Shown: positions 1 to 9,378, counted from the first letter of the stretch. The stretch is 64,000 bases of DNA from Streptomyces sp. NBC_00154 (GCF_026342835.1 NZ_JAPEMI010000002.1:620001-684000), one strand, 5' to 3'. The notes: generated from the sequence alone by a model not told the origin. A program made the numbers and translations.

Positions 1-46
1 TGTCGTGATCGTTGCGACACGTTGCACATGAGATCGGAGTAGACCC

Positions 47-1300
47 TTGAGGGCCTTTCTTGTTCAACTTCCATCCGGCGTCCGCTACTGGACCGTGATG
101 GACGAGGACCTGGCCGTCGTACCGGAGGCGGACGCGTTCTTGCGGCACGTCCGGTTCGGCAAGGACCAGGCGGAGCTGACGACCCGTACGTACGCCGGGC
201 ACATCGCGCTGTACCTGCGCTGGTGCATACGGACGGGCCGTGACTGGCGGGTGGCGGCCGCGGAGTTGGGGATGTTCATCGTCTGGCTGAAGTTCGGCTC
301 GAAGCAGGTCACGGGTATCGACCGCCCTTCGGGCAGCGGGCTTGTGTACCCGGGGCCGGGGGCGGAGGCCGTACGTGAGCCGGCCCGGATCCAGAACATC
401 CTCACGGGAGTGCGGCAGTTCCTGCTGCACGGCATCACCGCGAAGACGGTGCCCTCGCACGTGATGGCCCAGATGTACGAGGTGGCGGAGAACTGGGATC
501 TGCCGGAGCAGGCCCGGGGAGAGGATGTGACCGGCTACCGGATGCGGCCCCGGTACCGGGTTCAGGTTCCGCGCAAGAAGGGTGAGCGGGCCAGCGACCG
601 CGAGATCGTGGAGCTGTTCCTGGCCTGCCGTAACGCCCGGGACCAGTTCATCGTGCTGCTGCTGGGCAGAGCCGGCCTGCGCCCGGGAGGCGCCGCCGGA
701 CTGCGGCGCGAGGACATGCACTTCATGCCGGACTCATCGGCGCTCGGCTGCCCCAAGAAGGGCTCTCACCTGCACACGCTGCGGCGGGACAACGTCAACG
801 GGGCCTGGGCGAAGCGACAGCTGACGGCGGCGCCGGGACGGTGGAAGCCCGTCGACCACCTTGGTGCTCGCCTACGATCAGTACGTCCTGGAGCGGATGG
901 CGCTGCCGCACGGGCCGGGCAGCGACTTCGTGCTGGTGAACCTGTTCACCGAGCCGCTCGGTGCGACCGATGACTGCGGACAGCATCACCGAGCTGTTCG
1001 GGCGGCTGTCCGCGCGCGCCGGGTTGAGCAGGAATGTCACGCCGCGGATGCTGCGGCGCGCGGCGGGCAGCAATCTTGCGGACGCCGGTGGTGGCCAGGA
1101 CGAGATCGCCGCGATGCTGGACCACGCGCGGCTGTCCAGCGCGGAGCCGTATCTGACGGCGGCGCCGGACCGGCTGCGGAACGCGGTGGACGCGGTGCCC
1201 TCGCCGCGCGAGCTCGCCCCGGGGTCGGATGCCTCCGACGCCGAGCTGGCTGCATTCCTCTGGTCACTGATCGACTCCGGATTCTTGGACGGTGCGGGCT
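47..1300 (+). pseudogene. Decayed TnpA-like tyrosine recombinase
   Basis: Reading from a TTG at 47, the product has a SAM-like N-terminal core-binding domain of phage integrases (segment TRTYAGHIALYLRWC) and the start of a catalytic domain (GRAGLRPGGAAGLR around residue 207). The frame is lost near 850, continues in a second frame (VLAYDQYVLERMALPHG from about 861) and shifts again near 960 into a third frame that holds the distal motifs (TPRMLRRAAGSNLAD, MLDHARLSSAEPYL). The usual HxxR histidine is Arg here. Two shifts in the same direction show a pseudogene. With the two following reading regions it matches the tnpA-tnpB-tnpC order of Tn554-family elements, so it is read as the tnpA of a dead element. 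The exact end is uncertain because the third frame runs on into the tnpB N-terminal part. Confidence 0.7.
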
Positions 1301-1317
1301 GGAACGCCGAGCGCCGT

Positions 1318-2037
1318 GTCCTGGACCCGCCGATCGGCCACCCCACTCTGGGCAGGCGACGGTGCCCGGTGGCGGGGTGTATCTCTCCGGTGAAGGGACT
1401 CAAGCTTTGTAGTACCTGCGCCACCCGGCTCCGAAAATCCTTGCTGTCCTATGAGGAGTTCGTCCAGATCCCGCGCACGGCACCGTACCTGCACCTGCCA
1501 GTGGGCGACTGCCGCGTTGGCGGCTGTGAGCGGCCGTGGACCGACTCGGGTGGGCGCCCCGTGTGCCGGACGCACTGGTGGCAGCTACAGAAGTACGGCG
1601 GCTCCTTGGAGGAGTTCCTCGCCGACCCGGCCGCCAAGGGCCTGCCCAGCCTGGGGGACTGTGCCGCACTTGCCTGCAACCGTCGGGCAGTCAGCGCGGG
1701 TGACACCCGGCTGTGCCATCCCCACGAAAAGCGCCTGTGGGCCCTGCGCGAGGAACCCGACTTCGACGAGGAGGCGTGGTTGCGGACCGCGCCTTCAACC
1801 GGCTTCGCCGCCAAGGTCAGCTTCAGGGGCCTGCCCGAACTCGTCGTAGCCCAGCTGCTGTTCGGACTTCAGCATCGCTGCCACCGGGGTGCCTGCACCG
1901 AGATCGGAAACTTCCGTGCCCTTATAGACCGGACCATTCGCCCCTCGGGTGCCCAGCGCCTGGAGGACGTCCCTGACCCGGCCGCGAACAGTGACGCCCT
2001 CAACTCTGCGCCAACCTGGACGGCTTCGAGGCGATGA
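1318..2037 (+). pseudogene. TnpB-like recombinase, N-terminal zinc-knuckle part
   Basis: The reading frame carries a series of short Cys/His knuckles (RRCPVAGCISPVKGLKLCSTC, then DCRVGGCERPW...VCRTHW, then CAALACNRRA...LCHPHEKR), followed by FRGLPELVVAQLLFGLQHR. This layout is known at the N-terminus of the large recombinase (TnpB type) of actinobacterial tri-recombinase elements. The frame ends at 2037 in out-of-frame sequence, and the middle domain of the family (roughly 200 residues) is missing before the catalytic fragment that starts at 2034. I infer an internal deletion plus frameshift. No own start is visible; the frame is continuous with the end of the tnpA remnant. Confidence 0.6.
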
Positions 2038-2648
2038 CCTGCTACGAGATGCGGCCGAGCATCGAGCTGCTGATGGACACAGGCCGCCGACCTGAAGAGA
2101 TCTGCCGCCTGGAGCTGAACTGCCTCACCCGCGACAGCCAGGACAAACCGGTGCTGCTCTACAACAACTGGAAGGAGCAGAGAATCGGGCGCCAACTGCC
2201 CATCCACGAGCCGACCGCGGAGCTGATCATCGCGCAGCAGAAACGCGTACGCGAACGCTTCCCCAACCAGCCCCCGTCGAAGCTGGTCCTGCTGCCCTCG
2301 CAGAACCTGAACCTTCGCGGGGACCGTTCCATCGACTCCAACCACCTCAGCGGCACGCACCGTGAATGGGCCGAGAGACTTCCCGATTTCGTCCTCGACG
2401 ACGGCACCGTCTTCGACAAGGAAAAGATCTTCCCCTATACCTACCGGCACTCCTTCGCCCAGCGGCACGCGGACGCCGGCGTCCCCATCGACGTCCTGGC
2501 CGAGCTCATGGACCACGACAACTACCAGACCACCAGAACGTACTACCGCAACCCTCGGGAATTGCATCTGATGAGCGAGAAGCCGCAGGTCGCGAGGTCA
2601 GGACAGGGCCTGACGAGGACTCCATCCTCCTGCAACTTGAGGGCCTGA
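2034..2648 (+). pseudogene. TnpB-like recombinase, catalytic part
   Basis: This frame encodes most of a tyrosine recombinase catalytic domain: the first catalytic Arg in DTGRRPEEICRLELN, the box II segment YTYRHSFAQRHADAG with the HxxR-type residues, and the region before the nucleophile, LAELMDHDNYQTTRTYYR with candidate catalytic tyrosines. After YYRNPRE (about 2557) the frame departs from the family pattern and ends at 2648. The family C-terminal part reappears at about 3712 (VRLREAVERVTQMQFDRHG). So tnpB was split at about 2560 by roughly 1.15 kb of inserted DNA. A GGAA is present on both sides (2558-2561 and 3714-3717), compatible with but not proof of a short target duplication. Confidence 0.65.
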
Positions 2649-2826
2649 GCTGGGGGTTTGGTGATCAGATCCCATCTGATGCAGGATTTGCCCTCTGAAG
2701 GGGAGGGTGGAAGTGGGTCTACAGCGACGCTCTGATCTGGCTGGGGCGGCTCATCTGGAGCTGGTTTCCGGGGTGGTCCAGCTGCGTCCGCAGGACACGA
2801 TGGTCGAGGCCCGTCGCCCTGGCTCT

Positions 2827-3062
2827 TCCCCGGCGGCCAGCCCGGACGGCCGATAAGCACCACGCAGCTGACCCAGCGGCTGAACCAGCTCGGGATCCGG
2901 CCCAACCAGGCCCGCAGCACCGCGCTCTTCCAGCTCGCCACTGAGATCCCCGCCGGGATCCTCGCCCGCACCCTGGGCATCCACACCGACGTCGCCGTCG
3001 CCTGGCAGCGTCTGTCCGCCGGCGACTGGGCCAACTACGCCGCCGAGATCAGTCGACGATGA
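2827..3062 (+). pseudogene. C-terminal remnant of another site-specific recombinase
   Basis: Translation from about 2827 gives PWLFPGGQPGRPISTTQLTQ, then LGIRPNQARSTALFQLATEIPAGILARTLGIHTDVAVAWQ and an end at ...NYAAEISRR with TGA at 3060-3062. This is the characteristic C-terminus of a common Streptomyces integrase-like protein. No matching N-terminal domain lies upstream, and there is no start codon with a ribosome binding site. It lies inside the segment that splits tnpB and overlaps the 3' end of the opposite-strand ispF by 14 bases. Confidence 0.55.
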
Positions 3063-3579
3063 CGCTCGGCACCGCGACGATCAGTGCGTTGGCGATGGCT
3101 GCCAGGCCGTCGCCGCGACCGATCCAGCCCAGCCCCTCGGGAGTGGCGGCGCCGAGGAACACCGGGGCGCCGAGCGCGGCCGTGAGGACCTTCTGGGCTT
3201 CCGCTCGGCGAGGGCCCAGTTTGGGGCGCTCGCCGATCAGCTGGACCGACACATTGCCGATCTCGAACCCGGCGTCCCTGACCAGTCGGGCAGTCTCGGC
3301 CAGCAATACGGTCGGAGCGGCACCCTCCCACTCTGGGGTGGATGTGTCGAAGTGGGCGCCCAAGTCGCCGAGGTCCGCCGCTGTCAGCAGCGCGTTGCAC
3401 GCGGCATGAACGACGGCGTCCCCATCCGGTTCCCCGGCCAGACCCACCGGTTCGTCCGGCCAGTCCAACCCCGCAAGGCGCAACGGCCGTCCCGCCGCGA
3501 ACGGATGGATGTCCACCCCGGTCCCGATCCGAGGCAGCTGGAAGCGGGCAAGCGGTGCATCACCATACGGCGTCGTCAT
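3049..3579 (-). CDS. ispF: IspF-like 2-C-methyl-D-erythritol 2,4-cyclodiphosphate synthase
   Basis: IspF makes the cyclic diphosphate intermediate of the non-mevalonate isoprenoid pathway. The 176-residue product has the metal-binding DxH in IGTGVDIHPF, the second His region DGDAVVHAACNALL, GDLGAHF, LIGERPKL, and the C-terminal ATPEGLGWIGRGDGLAAIANAL that matches the family TTEGLGFTGRGEGIA motif. Length is normal for IspF (about 160 residues). The start is placed at ATG 3577-3579, 15 codons before the conserved GxGxDxH, with GGGAG upstream; an in-frame start at 3690 would add 37 residues unlike the family. It sits alone, without ispD, inside the DNA that interrupts tnpB, so it is probably a laterally acquired second copy. 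The substitution GEPDGDAVVHA for the usual GHSDADVLLHA makes it a divergent member. Confidence 0.8.
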   Translation of the reverse strand: MTTPYGDAPLARFQLPRIGTGVDIHPFAAGRPLRLAGLDWPDEPVGLAGEPDGDAVVHAACNALLTAADLGDLGAHFDTSTPEWEGAAPTVLLAETARLVRDAGFEIGNVSVQLIGERPKLGPRRAEAQKVLTAALGAPVFLGAATPEGLGWIGRGDGLAAIANALIVAVPSVIVD

Positions 3580-3711
3580 CGGAACGAGGATCTCCCTGGG
3601 AAGCAGCGAGCGGCAGGACGCCGACACTACCGAATGGGGCACTGGCTGCTGTCCCCATCGTCCGAAGGCAAGGCATTCGGACAGTTCCAATACCCGACGT
3701 CACCATTAGTC

Positions 3712-4251
3712 AAGGAAGTACGTCTGCGCGAGGCGGTCGAGCGCGTCACCCAGATGCAGTTTGACCGCCATGGCACCCGCATCTGGGGCGCGGTCACCAC
3801 CGTGCTCGATGCCGAACGCACACGCCGGGCCATCGGCGCGGTCGTCGTCCCCTTCGGCACCTGCTCCGAGCCCTCCAACGTCGCCGCCAGCGGCGGAGCC
3901 TGTCCACTCCGCTTCCGCTGCGGGGGCTGCGACCAATTCTTCACCGACGTCTCCTACCTCCCCGCCCTCCGCACCTACCTCGACGACCTGCTCCTACAGC
4001 GGGAGAAGCTGAGATCGATGGCCGAGGCCGACGACTGGGCCATCGCCGAGGCCTCCCCGTCCGACGCGGAGATCACTCGCATCCGCCGTCTGATCCAGCG
4101 GGTCACCGAGGATGTCGAGACGCTCACCGAGGCCGAACGCGCCGAAGCCCAGCGGGCCGCCCAGGTCGTCCGCCAGATGCGGCAGAACTTCCTCGGCATG
4201 CCCCGCATCCGTCAGCCCCTGCCCGATCTCCGAGTGGAGCGACCCGCATGA
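3712..4251 (+). pseudogene. TnpB-like recombinase, C-terminal part
   Basis: From about 3712 the frame gives VRLREAVERVTQMQFDRHG, then a Cys cluster (CSEPSNV...GGACPLRFRCGGCDQF) and SYLPALRTYLDDLLLQREKL, ending LGMPRIRQPLPDLRVERPA at 4251. This is the standard tail of the large actinobacterial tri-recombinase protein, including its zinc-binding motif. Sequence upstream of 3712 in the same frame is only the antisense of ispF, so this is not an independent gene. The stop overlaps the ATG of the next gene (ATGA), preserving the original operon coupling to tnpC. Confidence 0.65.
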
Positions 4252-4803
4252 CCGCACCTGCCCCCACCGTCCAGGCGATGATCGAGGGTCGCCGGGCCGA
4301 CACCGGACGGCGCCGTCAGCGCGTGCTCGCCGCCTTGACCGACGCCGCGAAGAACGGCTCCGAGGTCAGCGTCACGGCCATCGCCCGCCGCGCCGGCGTC
4401 GACCGCACCTTCCTCTACCGCCACCGCGACCTGCTCGGCCAGGTACACGCCCAGGCCGCCGAGCCGGCCGCCCTCCCCGGCGGCCGCGGCCCAGCCGCCA
4501 GCCGGGCCGCCCTCCAGGCCGACCTGGCCGGGGCTGATGCCCGCACTGCCCGCTTTGCCACCCAGGTCAGACGCCGAAGCACGGCTCAGCGAGGCTCTGG
4601 GAGACCAGGTCTGGCGCGAGTCCGGCGTCGGTGGCCCCGAGGACACCGAACAGCTCAAGGCGCGGATCACCACCCTCGAACAGCAGGTCGTCGACCTGGA
4701 ACTCAAGCTCCAGGATCGCAACGACGACCTCGCCGCCGCCCGCGGCGCCAACCGCGAGCTCATGGCCCAGCTCAACCGCGACCCGACACGCCGAGCGGAG
4801 TGA
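4248..4803 (+). pseudogene. DUF6262 / TnpC-like helix-turn-helix protein, frameshifted
   Basis: The third gene of the dead tri-recombinase set. The first frame encodes an HTH (SVTAIARRAGVDRTFLYRHRDLL) typical of DUF6262, the TnpC homologue of Tn554-like elements. The coiled-coil C-terminal half is in the +1 frame (LSEALGDQVWRESG, QLKARITTLEQQVVDLELKL, NRELMAQLNRD) and ends with TGA at 4801-4803. The switch falls near 4565-4580. In intact homologues these halves are one protein of about 180 residues, so a single frameshift is inferred. It overlaps the tnpB stop by 4 bases. Confidence 0.65.
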
Positions 4804-4987
4804 AAGCGCAGGTCACGCCCCCACATCGGGCCTCTTGAAGCAAAAGGACGCCTTGGCGCACTCTGGAAGGGAGCAAGGAGGTCCTGGGCATGCCCGACAA
4901 GCGTCCTCGGGGACCGCAGCCGAACCGGCGGCCCCAACGCGAGACGCAGCGAGTGCTCGCCGCCGTCGACGCTGTCCTGGACCTTAG

Positions 4988-6656
4988 CCTTGATCCACCG
5001 ATCTGATGGCTGTGGATGACTCTTCGGGAAACAAGGAAGTGCCTTGTGACCTGCGATGATGGGAGTTCTTGAGGCTTCCAGCACGCACGATCGGCAAGGC
5101 ACTTCCGAGATGCAAGTTTCCCATACTCCAGCGGCGGTCTCCGCTGCGTTCGATGACCCGAATCTGGTCGCGCTTGCCGGGCTGGTTCCGGTGATGCGGC
5201 TGGCCGAACGGTGTGGGCTGTCGGGCCTGGTGACGCAGAAGGTGGAGCTGAGCGGGACGACGAACGGCGCGGGTGCGTCGGCGGGCGCCAAGGTCAGCAG
5301 CATCGTGGCCGGCATGGCGGCGGGCGCGGACAGCATCGACGACCTCCACGTGCTGCGGCACGGCGCGATGCCCGCCCTGTTCCGAGGGGTTCGTGCGCCG
5401 TCCACGCTGGGCACGTTCCTTCGCGCGTTCACCCACGGTCACGCACTCCAACTCCACGCTGTCCACCGCAGGTTCCTCGGTCAACTGGCCGCGCACACCC
5501 CGCTGCTTCCCGGCGCCGATCAGATGGTGTTCATTGATGTCGACTCCACCCACAAGCGGGTCTACGGCCGGGCCAAGCAGGGCGCCGAGTACGGCCGGTT
5601 CAAGGGCATCCGCACCCTGCACCCCCTGCTTGCCACGATCTGCACCCCCACCTCCCGGCCGGTGATCGCAACAGTACGGATGCGCCGCGGCAAGGCAGCC
5701 GATTCCCGTGGGGCCCCGAAATTCGTCAGTGAGGCGCTGGCCACCGCCGTCGAGGCGGGCTGCACCGGCACCCGGATCCTGCGAGCGGACTCGCAGTTCT
5801 ACAACGCCGGGGTGATCGCCACCTGCCGCCGGGCCGGAGCCCACTTCTCGATCACCTGCGGGATGAACCCCTCCATCAAACGGGCCATCCACACCCTCCC
5901 CGACCAGGCCTGGCAGCAGATCACGTACCCGACCGCGGTGCCCGATCCCGCAACCGGTGAACTCATCTCGGACGCCGAAGTCGCCGAGATCCCCGCCTAC
6001 ACCGCGTTCGCCAGCCGCACAAAAGCAGAGCGGGTCACCGCGCGGCTGATCGTGCGCCGGGTCCGCGACCTGGCCAAACCCGCCGTTGTGGGTGAGCAGG
6101 GCGAGTTGTTTCCCGTCTGGCGCTACCACCCGTTCTTCACCGACCAGCCCGCACAGACCCTCCAGGCCGAACGCGAACACCGTCACCACGCGGTCATCGA
6201 GCAGGTCATCGCCGACAGCAAAGCCTCTGCCCTGGCCCACCTGCCCTCCGCACACTTCCACGCCAACGCCGCATGGCTCACCCTGTGGGCGATGACCTAC
6301 AACCTGCTGCGGGCCACCGGCGCACAGGCCTCCGCCTTCCACGCCAGGGCCACCACCGCCACGATCCGCACCCACCTGGTCCACGTTCCGGCCCGGATCG
6401 CCCGCTCCGGCCGCCGCATCACCCTGCACCTACCGCACAACTGGCCCTGGCAGCACGCCTGGACACACCTGTTCTCCACCGCCCACGGACCGGCCGGCTG
6501 ATACGAACAGCCCCTGCCCGCCCCGCCCGCAAGGGCCCGACCGGAACCGAACCGTGGAAATGCTGGGCAGACCAGCGGACACAAGCTGCCCTCACCCGGC
6601 CACCCGACCCGAAGCCGATCAAAAGACCACTCTCAAACCACCTCGGTGGATCAAGG
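4988..6656 (+). mobile_element. IS1380-like insertion sequence, complete
   Basis: The element is bounded by a perfect 14-bp terminal inverted repeat, CCTTGATCCACCGA at 4988-5001 and its complement at 6643-6656. It is flanked by a 5-bp target duplication CTTAG (4983-4987 and 6657-6661). It holds one transposase gene and is 1669 bp long, normal for IS1380-family elements. The intact ends and duplication indicate a recent, simple insertion into the TOPRIM-type gene. Confidence 0.85.
5110..6501 (+). CDS. IS1380-like DDE transposase
   Basis: The product of about 463 residues has the transposase DDE fold signature FIDVDSTHKRVYGRAKQGAEYGRF, a second acidic site at RILRADSQFYNAGVI, and the downstream REHRHHAVIEQVIADSKASALAHLPS segment with the catalytic Glu. 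It ends with a family-typical tail (LVHVPARIARSGRRITLHLP). The start is set at ATG 5110, the first methionine before family-like sequence; an ATG at 5056 would add 18 unlikely residues. It is the only gene of the element and should mobilise it through the 14-bp ends. It appears intact. Confidence 0.85.
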   Translation: MQVSHTPAAVSAAFDDPNLVALAGLVPVMRLAERCGLSGLVTQKVELSGTTNGAGASAGAKVSSIVAGMAAGADSIDDLHVLRHGAMPALFRGVRAPSTLGTFLRAFTHGHALQLHAVHRRFLGQLAAHTPLLPGADQMVFIDVDSTHKRVYGRAKQGAEYGRFKGIRTLHPLLATICTPTSRPVIATVRMRRGKAADSRGAPKFVSEALATAVEAGCTGTRILRADSQFYNAGVIATCRRAGAHFSITCGMNPSIKRAIHTLPDQAWQQITYPTAVPDPATGELISDAEVAEIPAYTAFASRTKAERVTARLIVRRVRDLAKPAVVGEQGELFPVWRYHPFFTDQPAQTLQAEREHRHHAVIEQVIADSKASALAHLPSAHFHANAAWLTLWAMTYNLLRATGAQASAFHARATTATIRTHLVHVPARIARSGRRITLHLPHNWPWQHAWTHLFSTAHGPAG

Positions 6657-7440
6657 CTTAGGCCGATTACCTGCCTGTCACCCTCTGACAGATCTTCTAC
6701 GTCCTGCACGGTGAAGGTGTGCTCGCCAAGACGCTGAGGGACTACAAGCGGCTGGGCGAGTACGTCGGCATGGCGCGCCGCTCCGGCCGGATCCCGTGGT
6801 CGGCTATCCGGGACGACAAGCAGGTCGCTGCCGAGGCTCCGCCGTCCTTCACCGGGACCGAGCACTTTTGGCGGACCGTGGACGCGATCGCCCGCGACTA
6901 CCGGGTCGACCGCCAACACGGTCAGCTCGTCTGGCTGGAGCTGTGGTCGGAGACCGAAGGAATGGTCTCTCAACTCGCCCGAGTGGAAGAGGAGTTCGGC
7001 ATCTCCTGCTACTCCGGAGGAGGCTTCGGCGGCCTCGCCGGAAAGCACGATGCCGCCGAGCGGGTCATCGCAGACGGCAAGAGAACCGGCGTTCTTCACA
7101 TAGGCGACTACGACGCAAGTGGTGAATGGATCCTCACCGCGCTCGCCGAGGACGTCACCGCGTTCGCCGCGGCGGCCGCCGCCGAAGTCGAGTTCGTACG
7201 CGTCGCGGTCACCCCCGAGCAGGTCGAGACCTCCTGTCGACCGCCCCGCCGAGCGTCACCGACCGCCGCGCGTTCTGCGGCTCCACCACCACCCAGGCCG
7301 AGGCGCTGACCCCCAACGTCCTGGCCGCGATCGTGCGCGAGGCGATCGAGGCCCGCCGTGACATGGACATTCTCCGGCAGGCGATCGAACGGGAGCCAGC
7401 AGAACGGCAGGCCATCATCGACCGTCTGAACGGCCCGAGA

Positions 7441-7462
7441 TGACTCAGCTTCCGTGCACCAC
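7441..7462 (+). repeat. 22-bp direct repeat, left copy
   Basis: Exact copy of the 22 bases at 21659-21680 (begins TGACTCAGCTTCC, ends GTGCACCAC) in the same orientation. This copy begins at the stop codon of the split TOPRIM-type pseudogene. The two copies bracket 14.2 kb that contain the whole peptide cluster and an IS nest. Confidence 0.7.
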
Positions 7463-7724
7463 CCGGTGGTGGATGAACGCGTCCTGGAGCGGGAAGCCGC
7501 AGAGCGGGACCAACTGCTCCGAGAGTTGGGCCGCCCGCAGGGGCCGACACGTCAACAACGACGACTCACGAGCCCCGGCCTGTCGGTAGTGGAGTCGGCA
7601 GGGAGTCGCCCGGTTGACCTCGATCGAGCGAGAGGCGACGATGAGCGGCGCCGCCGACCGGTCCATCCGGGCCACCGGTCACGAATGCTGCGCGACAGCG
7701 CACGAGTTGAGGTGAAACGGAACC
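7463..7724. other. Leader region before the peptide cluster
   Basis: About 260 bases without a convincing gene. It contains the upstream region of the methyltransferase gene with a GAGGTGA ribosome binding site near 7708-7714. I see no clear -35/-10 pair. Confidence 0.4.
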
Positions 7725-9221
7725 GTGACGCTCGACAGTTTCAGCGACCGCCACCATGGCCGAGCCGTCTTCGCAACGATGACCCCCGATGACCGGGCGG
7801 CGATCGGCGCCGTGCGCGACGACCTCCGTGCCGCGGGCTATGACGAGGCCGGGGTCCGGGCGGTGCTGGGGATGCCGGTGCTCGACCTCCAACCCGCGGC
7901 CTTCCACCACCTCGACAGGCATGTCCTCGGGGTGGACCCGCTCGCGGCCGCGGTCAGGCTCTTCCTGCTCGACAGGGCCGTGGACGAGCGGGCCGTCAGG
8001 ACACTCCTGAGCGAACCCTCCCTGGACGTGCTGCTCTTGCTGGGAGTGCTGGGTGAGACCGACGGCCGCTTCCGCTCTCAGGTCCACATCACATGCGCGC
8101 ACGACCTCCTCCTTGCGACCGACACGGGCCGCTACTCCGACTGGTGGGCCGGCGCCGACGATCTCGGTGACCGTGTCATGTACATCGGTTACGACAGTGC
8201 CGGGCTGGCCAACGTCGCGCCTCGGAGCAGGGCAGGGCGGACGCTGGACCTCTGCTCGGGGAGCGGCATTCAGTCACTGGTCGCGAGCCGTTACAGCGAC
8301 GAGGTCGTGGGCGTTGACATCAACCCCCGGGCGATCCGCTTCGCCCGGTTCAACGCCGCCCTCAACGGCATTGAGAACACGACCTTCGTCCTCGGGGACC
8401 TGCTCGAACCCGTCTCGGACCGTGAGTTCGACCGCATCGTCGCCAACCCCCCGTTCGTTCCGGAGGTTCCCGAGGGCGCTCACCTGCTCTACCGGGACGG
8501 TGGACCGGACGGGGAACGGCTGCTCGCGCAGATCGTGTCCGGGGCCGGCCAGATCCTGGCACCCGGCGGGCTGATGTCGATCACGACCGACCTGTTCAAC
8601 CTCGAAGACCTGCCCCGAAGGATCGGGGAGTGGCTCGGCGCCAAGGACGGTTTCGACGTCCTGGTCCTCGTCGAGCGTCAGTTCCCGGTCTGGGCCTACG
8701 CGGACACCCATGCGTCACACGCCTTGACGGCCAGGGAGCGGACGGAGTACGCCGTGCGCATGGTGGACGCCCTGGGTGACGTCGGGATCAGCACTGTCCA
8801 CACGGGGTACATCGTCGTGCGCAGGCAGCCCGGCGGCGGTCCGCGCCAGGGAACCGTCCAGACCGTCAGCCTCGCCAGCCCCGTGACGCGGCCGGCGGGC
8901 GCCCACGTAGCGGACCACTTCCGGTTCCTCGACCGTGACCTGGACGGACATACCGATGGCGTCCTGCGGCCGAATCCCGCCGTTCGCCTCGTGACCTCGG
9001 CGCCGCCCGGTGGTTCGGAAACTCACCGACTCGTCGCGCCCGAGGACGACTACGTGGCCGACATGGACATCAGCGACCTGGCGAGGAAGCTGTGGCAGGC
9101 GACGGTCACCAGCGACGTGCACTGGTCCGTCATCCGGGGCAGTGCGCTCGAGGCCGTCGCCCGGGAGCTCGTACGACAAGGAGCCCTCACCTTGGACGAC
9201 CTGCCCCCGGCCGCGGCCTGA
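7725..9221 (+). CDS. Class I SAM-dependent methyltransferase (HemK/RF-type fold)
   Basis: The 498-residue product has an N-terminal helical domain (about 1-130), then a Rossmann methyltransferase core: SAM-binding TLDLCSGSGIQSL (Asp175 to Gly181), the acidic end of strand 2 in EVVGVDINPRAI, and the NPPF motif at 241-244 (FDRIVANPPFVPEVP). NPPY/F is the mark of N-methyltransferases acting on amide or amino nitrogens, such as the glutamine methylase HemK/PrmC. A C-terminal domain of about 150 residues follows. GTG 7725 is chosen because GAGGTGA lies 10 bases upstream. It is the first gene on the strand of the peptide operon, separated from the precursor by 157 bp with its own promoter. A role in methylating the peptide is inferred; similar long methyltransferases also occur outside such clusters. 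Confidence 0.75.
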   Translation: MTLDSFSDRHHGRAVFATMTPDDRAAIGAVRDDLRAAGYDEAGVRAVLGMPVLDLQPAAFHHLDRHVLGVDPLAAAVRLFLLDRAVDERAVRTLLSEPSLDVLLLLGVLGETDGRFRSQVHITCAHDLLLATDTGRYSDWWAGADDLGDRVMYIGYDSAGLANVAPRSRAGRTLDLCSGSGIQSLVASRYSDEVVGVDINPRAIRFARFNAALNGIENTTFVLGDLLEPVSDREFDRIVANPPFVPEVPEGAHLLYRDGGPDGERLLAQIVSGAGQILAPGGLMSITTDLFNLEDLPRRIGEWLGAKDGFDVLVLVERQFPVWAYADTHASHALTARERTEYAVRMVDALGDVGISTVHTGYIVVRRQPGGGPRQGTVQTVSLASPVTRPAGAHVADHFRFLDRDLDGHTDGVLRPNPAVRLVTSAPPGGSETHRLVAPEDDYVADMDISDLARKLWQATVTSDVHWSVIRGSALEAVARELVRQGALTLDDLPPAAA

Positions 9222-9294
9222 TACGGACCCGACGTACTTCCGTTACTTGCTCAAATCGCTTGACTGAAAGGCGACGTGACCCGTGATCGTGCCC

Positions 9295-9323
9295 TTGTTC
9301 ACGCCCTGAGCCGCTGCTATACA
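9295..9323 (+). promoter_or_regulatory. Predicted promoter of the precursor peptide operon
   Basis: TTGTTC at 9295-9300 and TATACA at 9318-9323 are separated by exactly 17 bases, a good fit to the housekeeping sigma factor consensus (TTGACA/TATAAT) in otherwise GC-rich DNA. It lies 55 bases upstream of the peptide ATG and just before a strong hairpin. A TTGACT at 9260 has no matching -10. Confidence 0.6.
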
Positions 9324-9329
9324 AGATCC

Positions 9330-9355
9330 CCGAGTCGCTCAACAGAGCGACTCGG
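9330..9355 (+). promoter_or_regulatory. Leader hairpin upstream of the precursor gene
   Basis: CCGAGTCGCT (9330-9339) pairs perfectly with AGCGACTCGG (9346-9355) around a 6-base loop CAACAG. It begins about 7 bases after the predicted -10, so it would form the 5' end of the operon transcript, or act as a dyad operator. There is no T-tract, so a simple terminator is unlikely. A 5' hairpin can stabilise a highly expressed precursor message. Confidence 0.6.
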
Positions 9356-9378
9356 AAGGCGACAGAAAGGGAAGCACC

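Larger units (their letters stand above)
4890..7443 (+). pseudogene. TOPRIM-type hypothetical gene split by an IS
   Basis: A small gene starts at ATG 4890 behind a strong AAGGAGGT and reads MPDKRPRGPQPNRR... until 4987, where an IS1380-like element begins. Beyond the element the same gene resumes: after an in-frame TGA at 6688 (CTC TGA CAG ATC where homologues have LRQIFY) it gives IFYVLHGEGVLAKTLRDYKRL, RRSGRIPWSAIRDD and the TOPRIM-like HIGDYDASGEW, then shifts frame near 7235 and ends ...EAIEARRDMDILRQAIE...LNGPR at 7443. Similar proteins in actinobacterial mobile DNA resemble the catalytic half of topoisomerase VI A. Three lesions (IS, stop, frameshift) make it a clear pseudogene. Confidence 0.6.
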
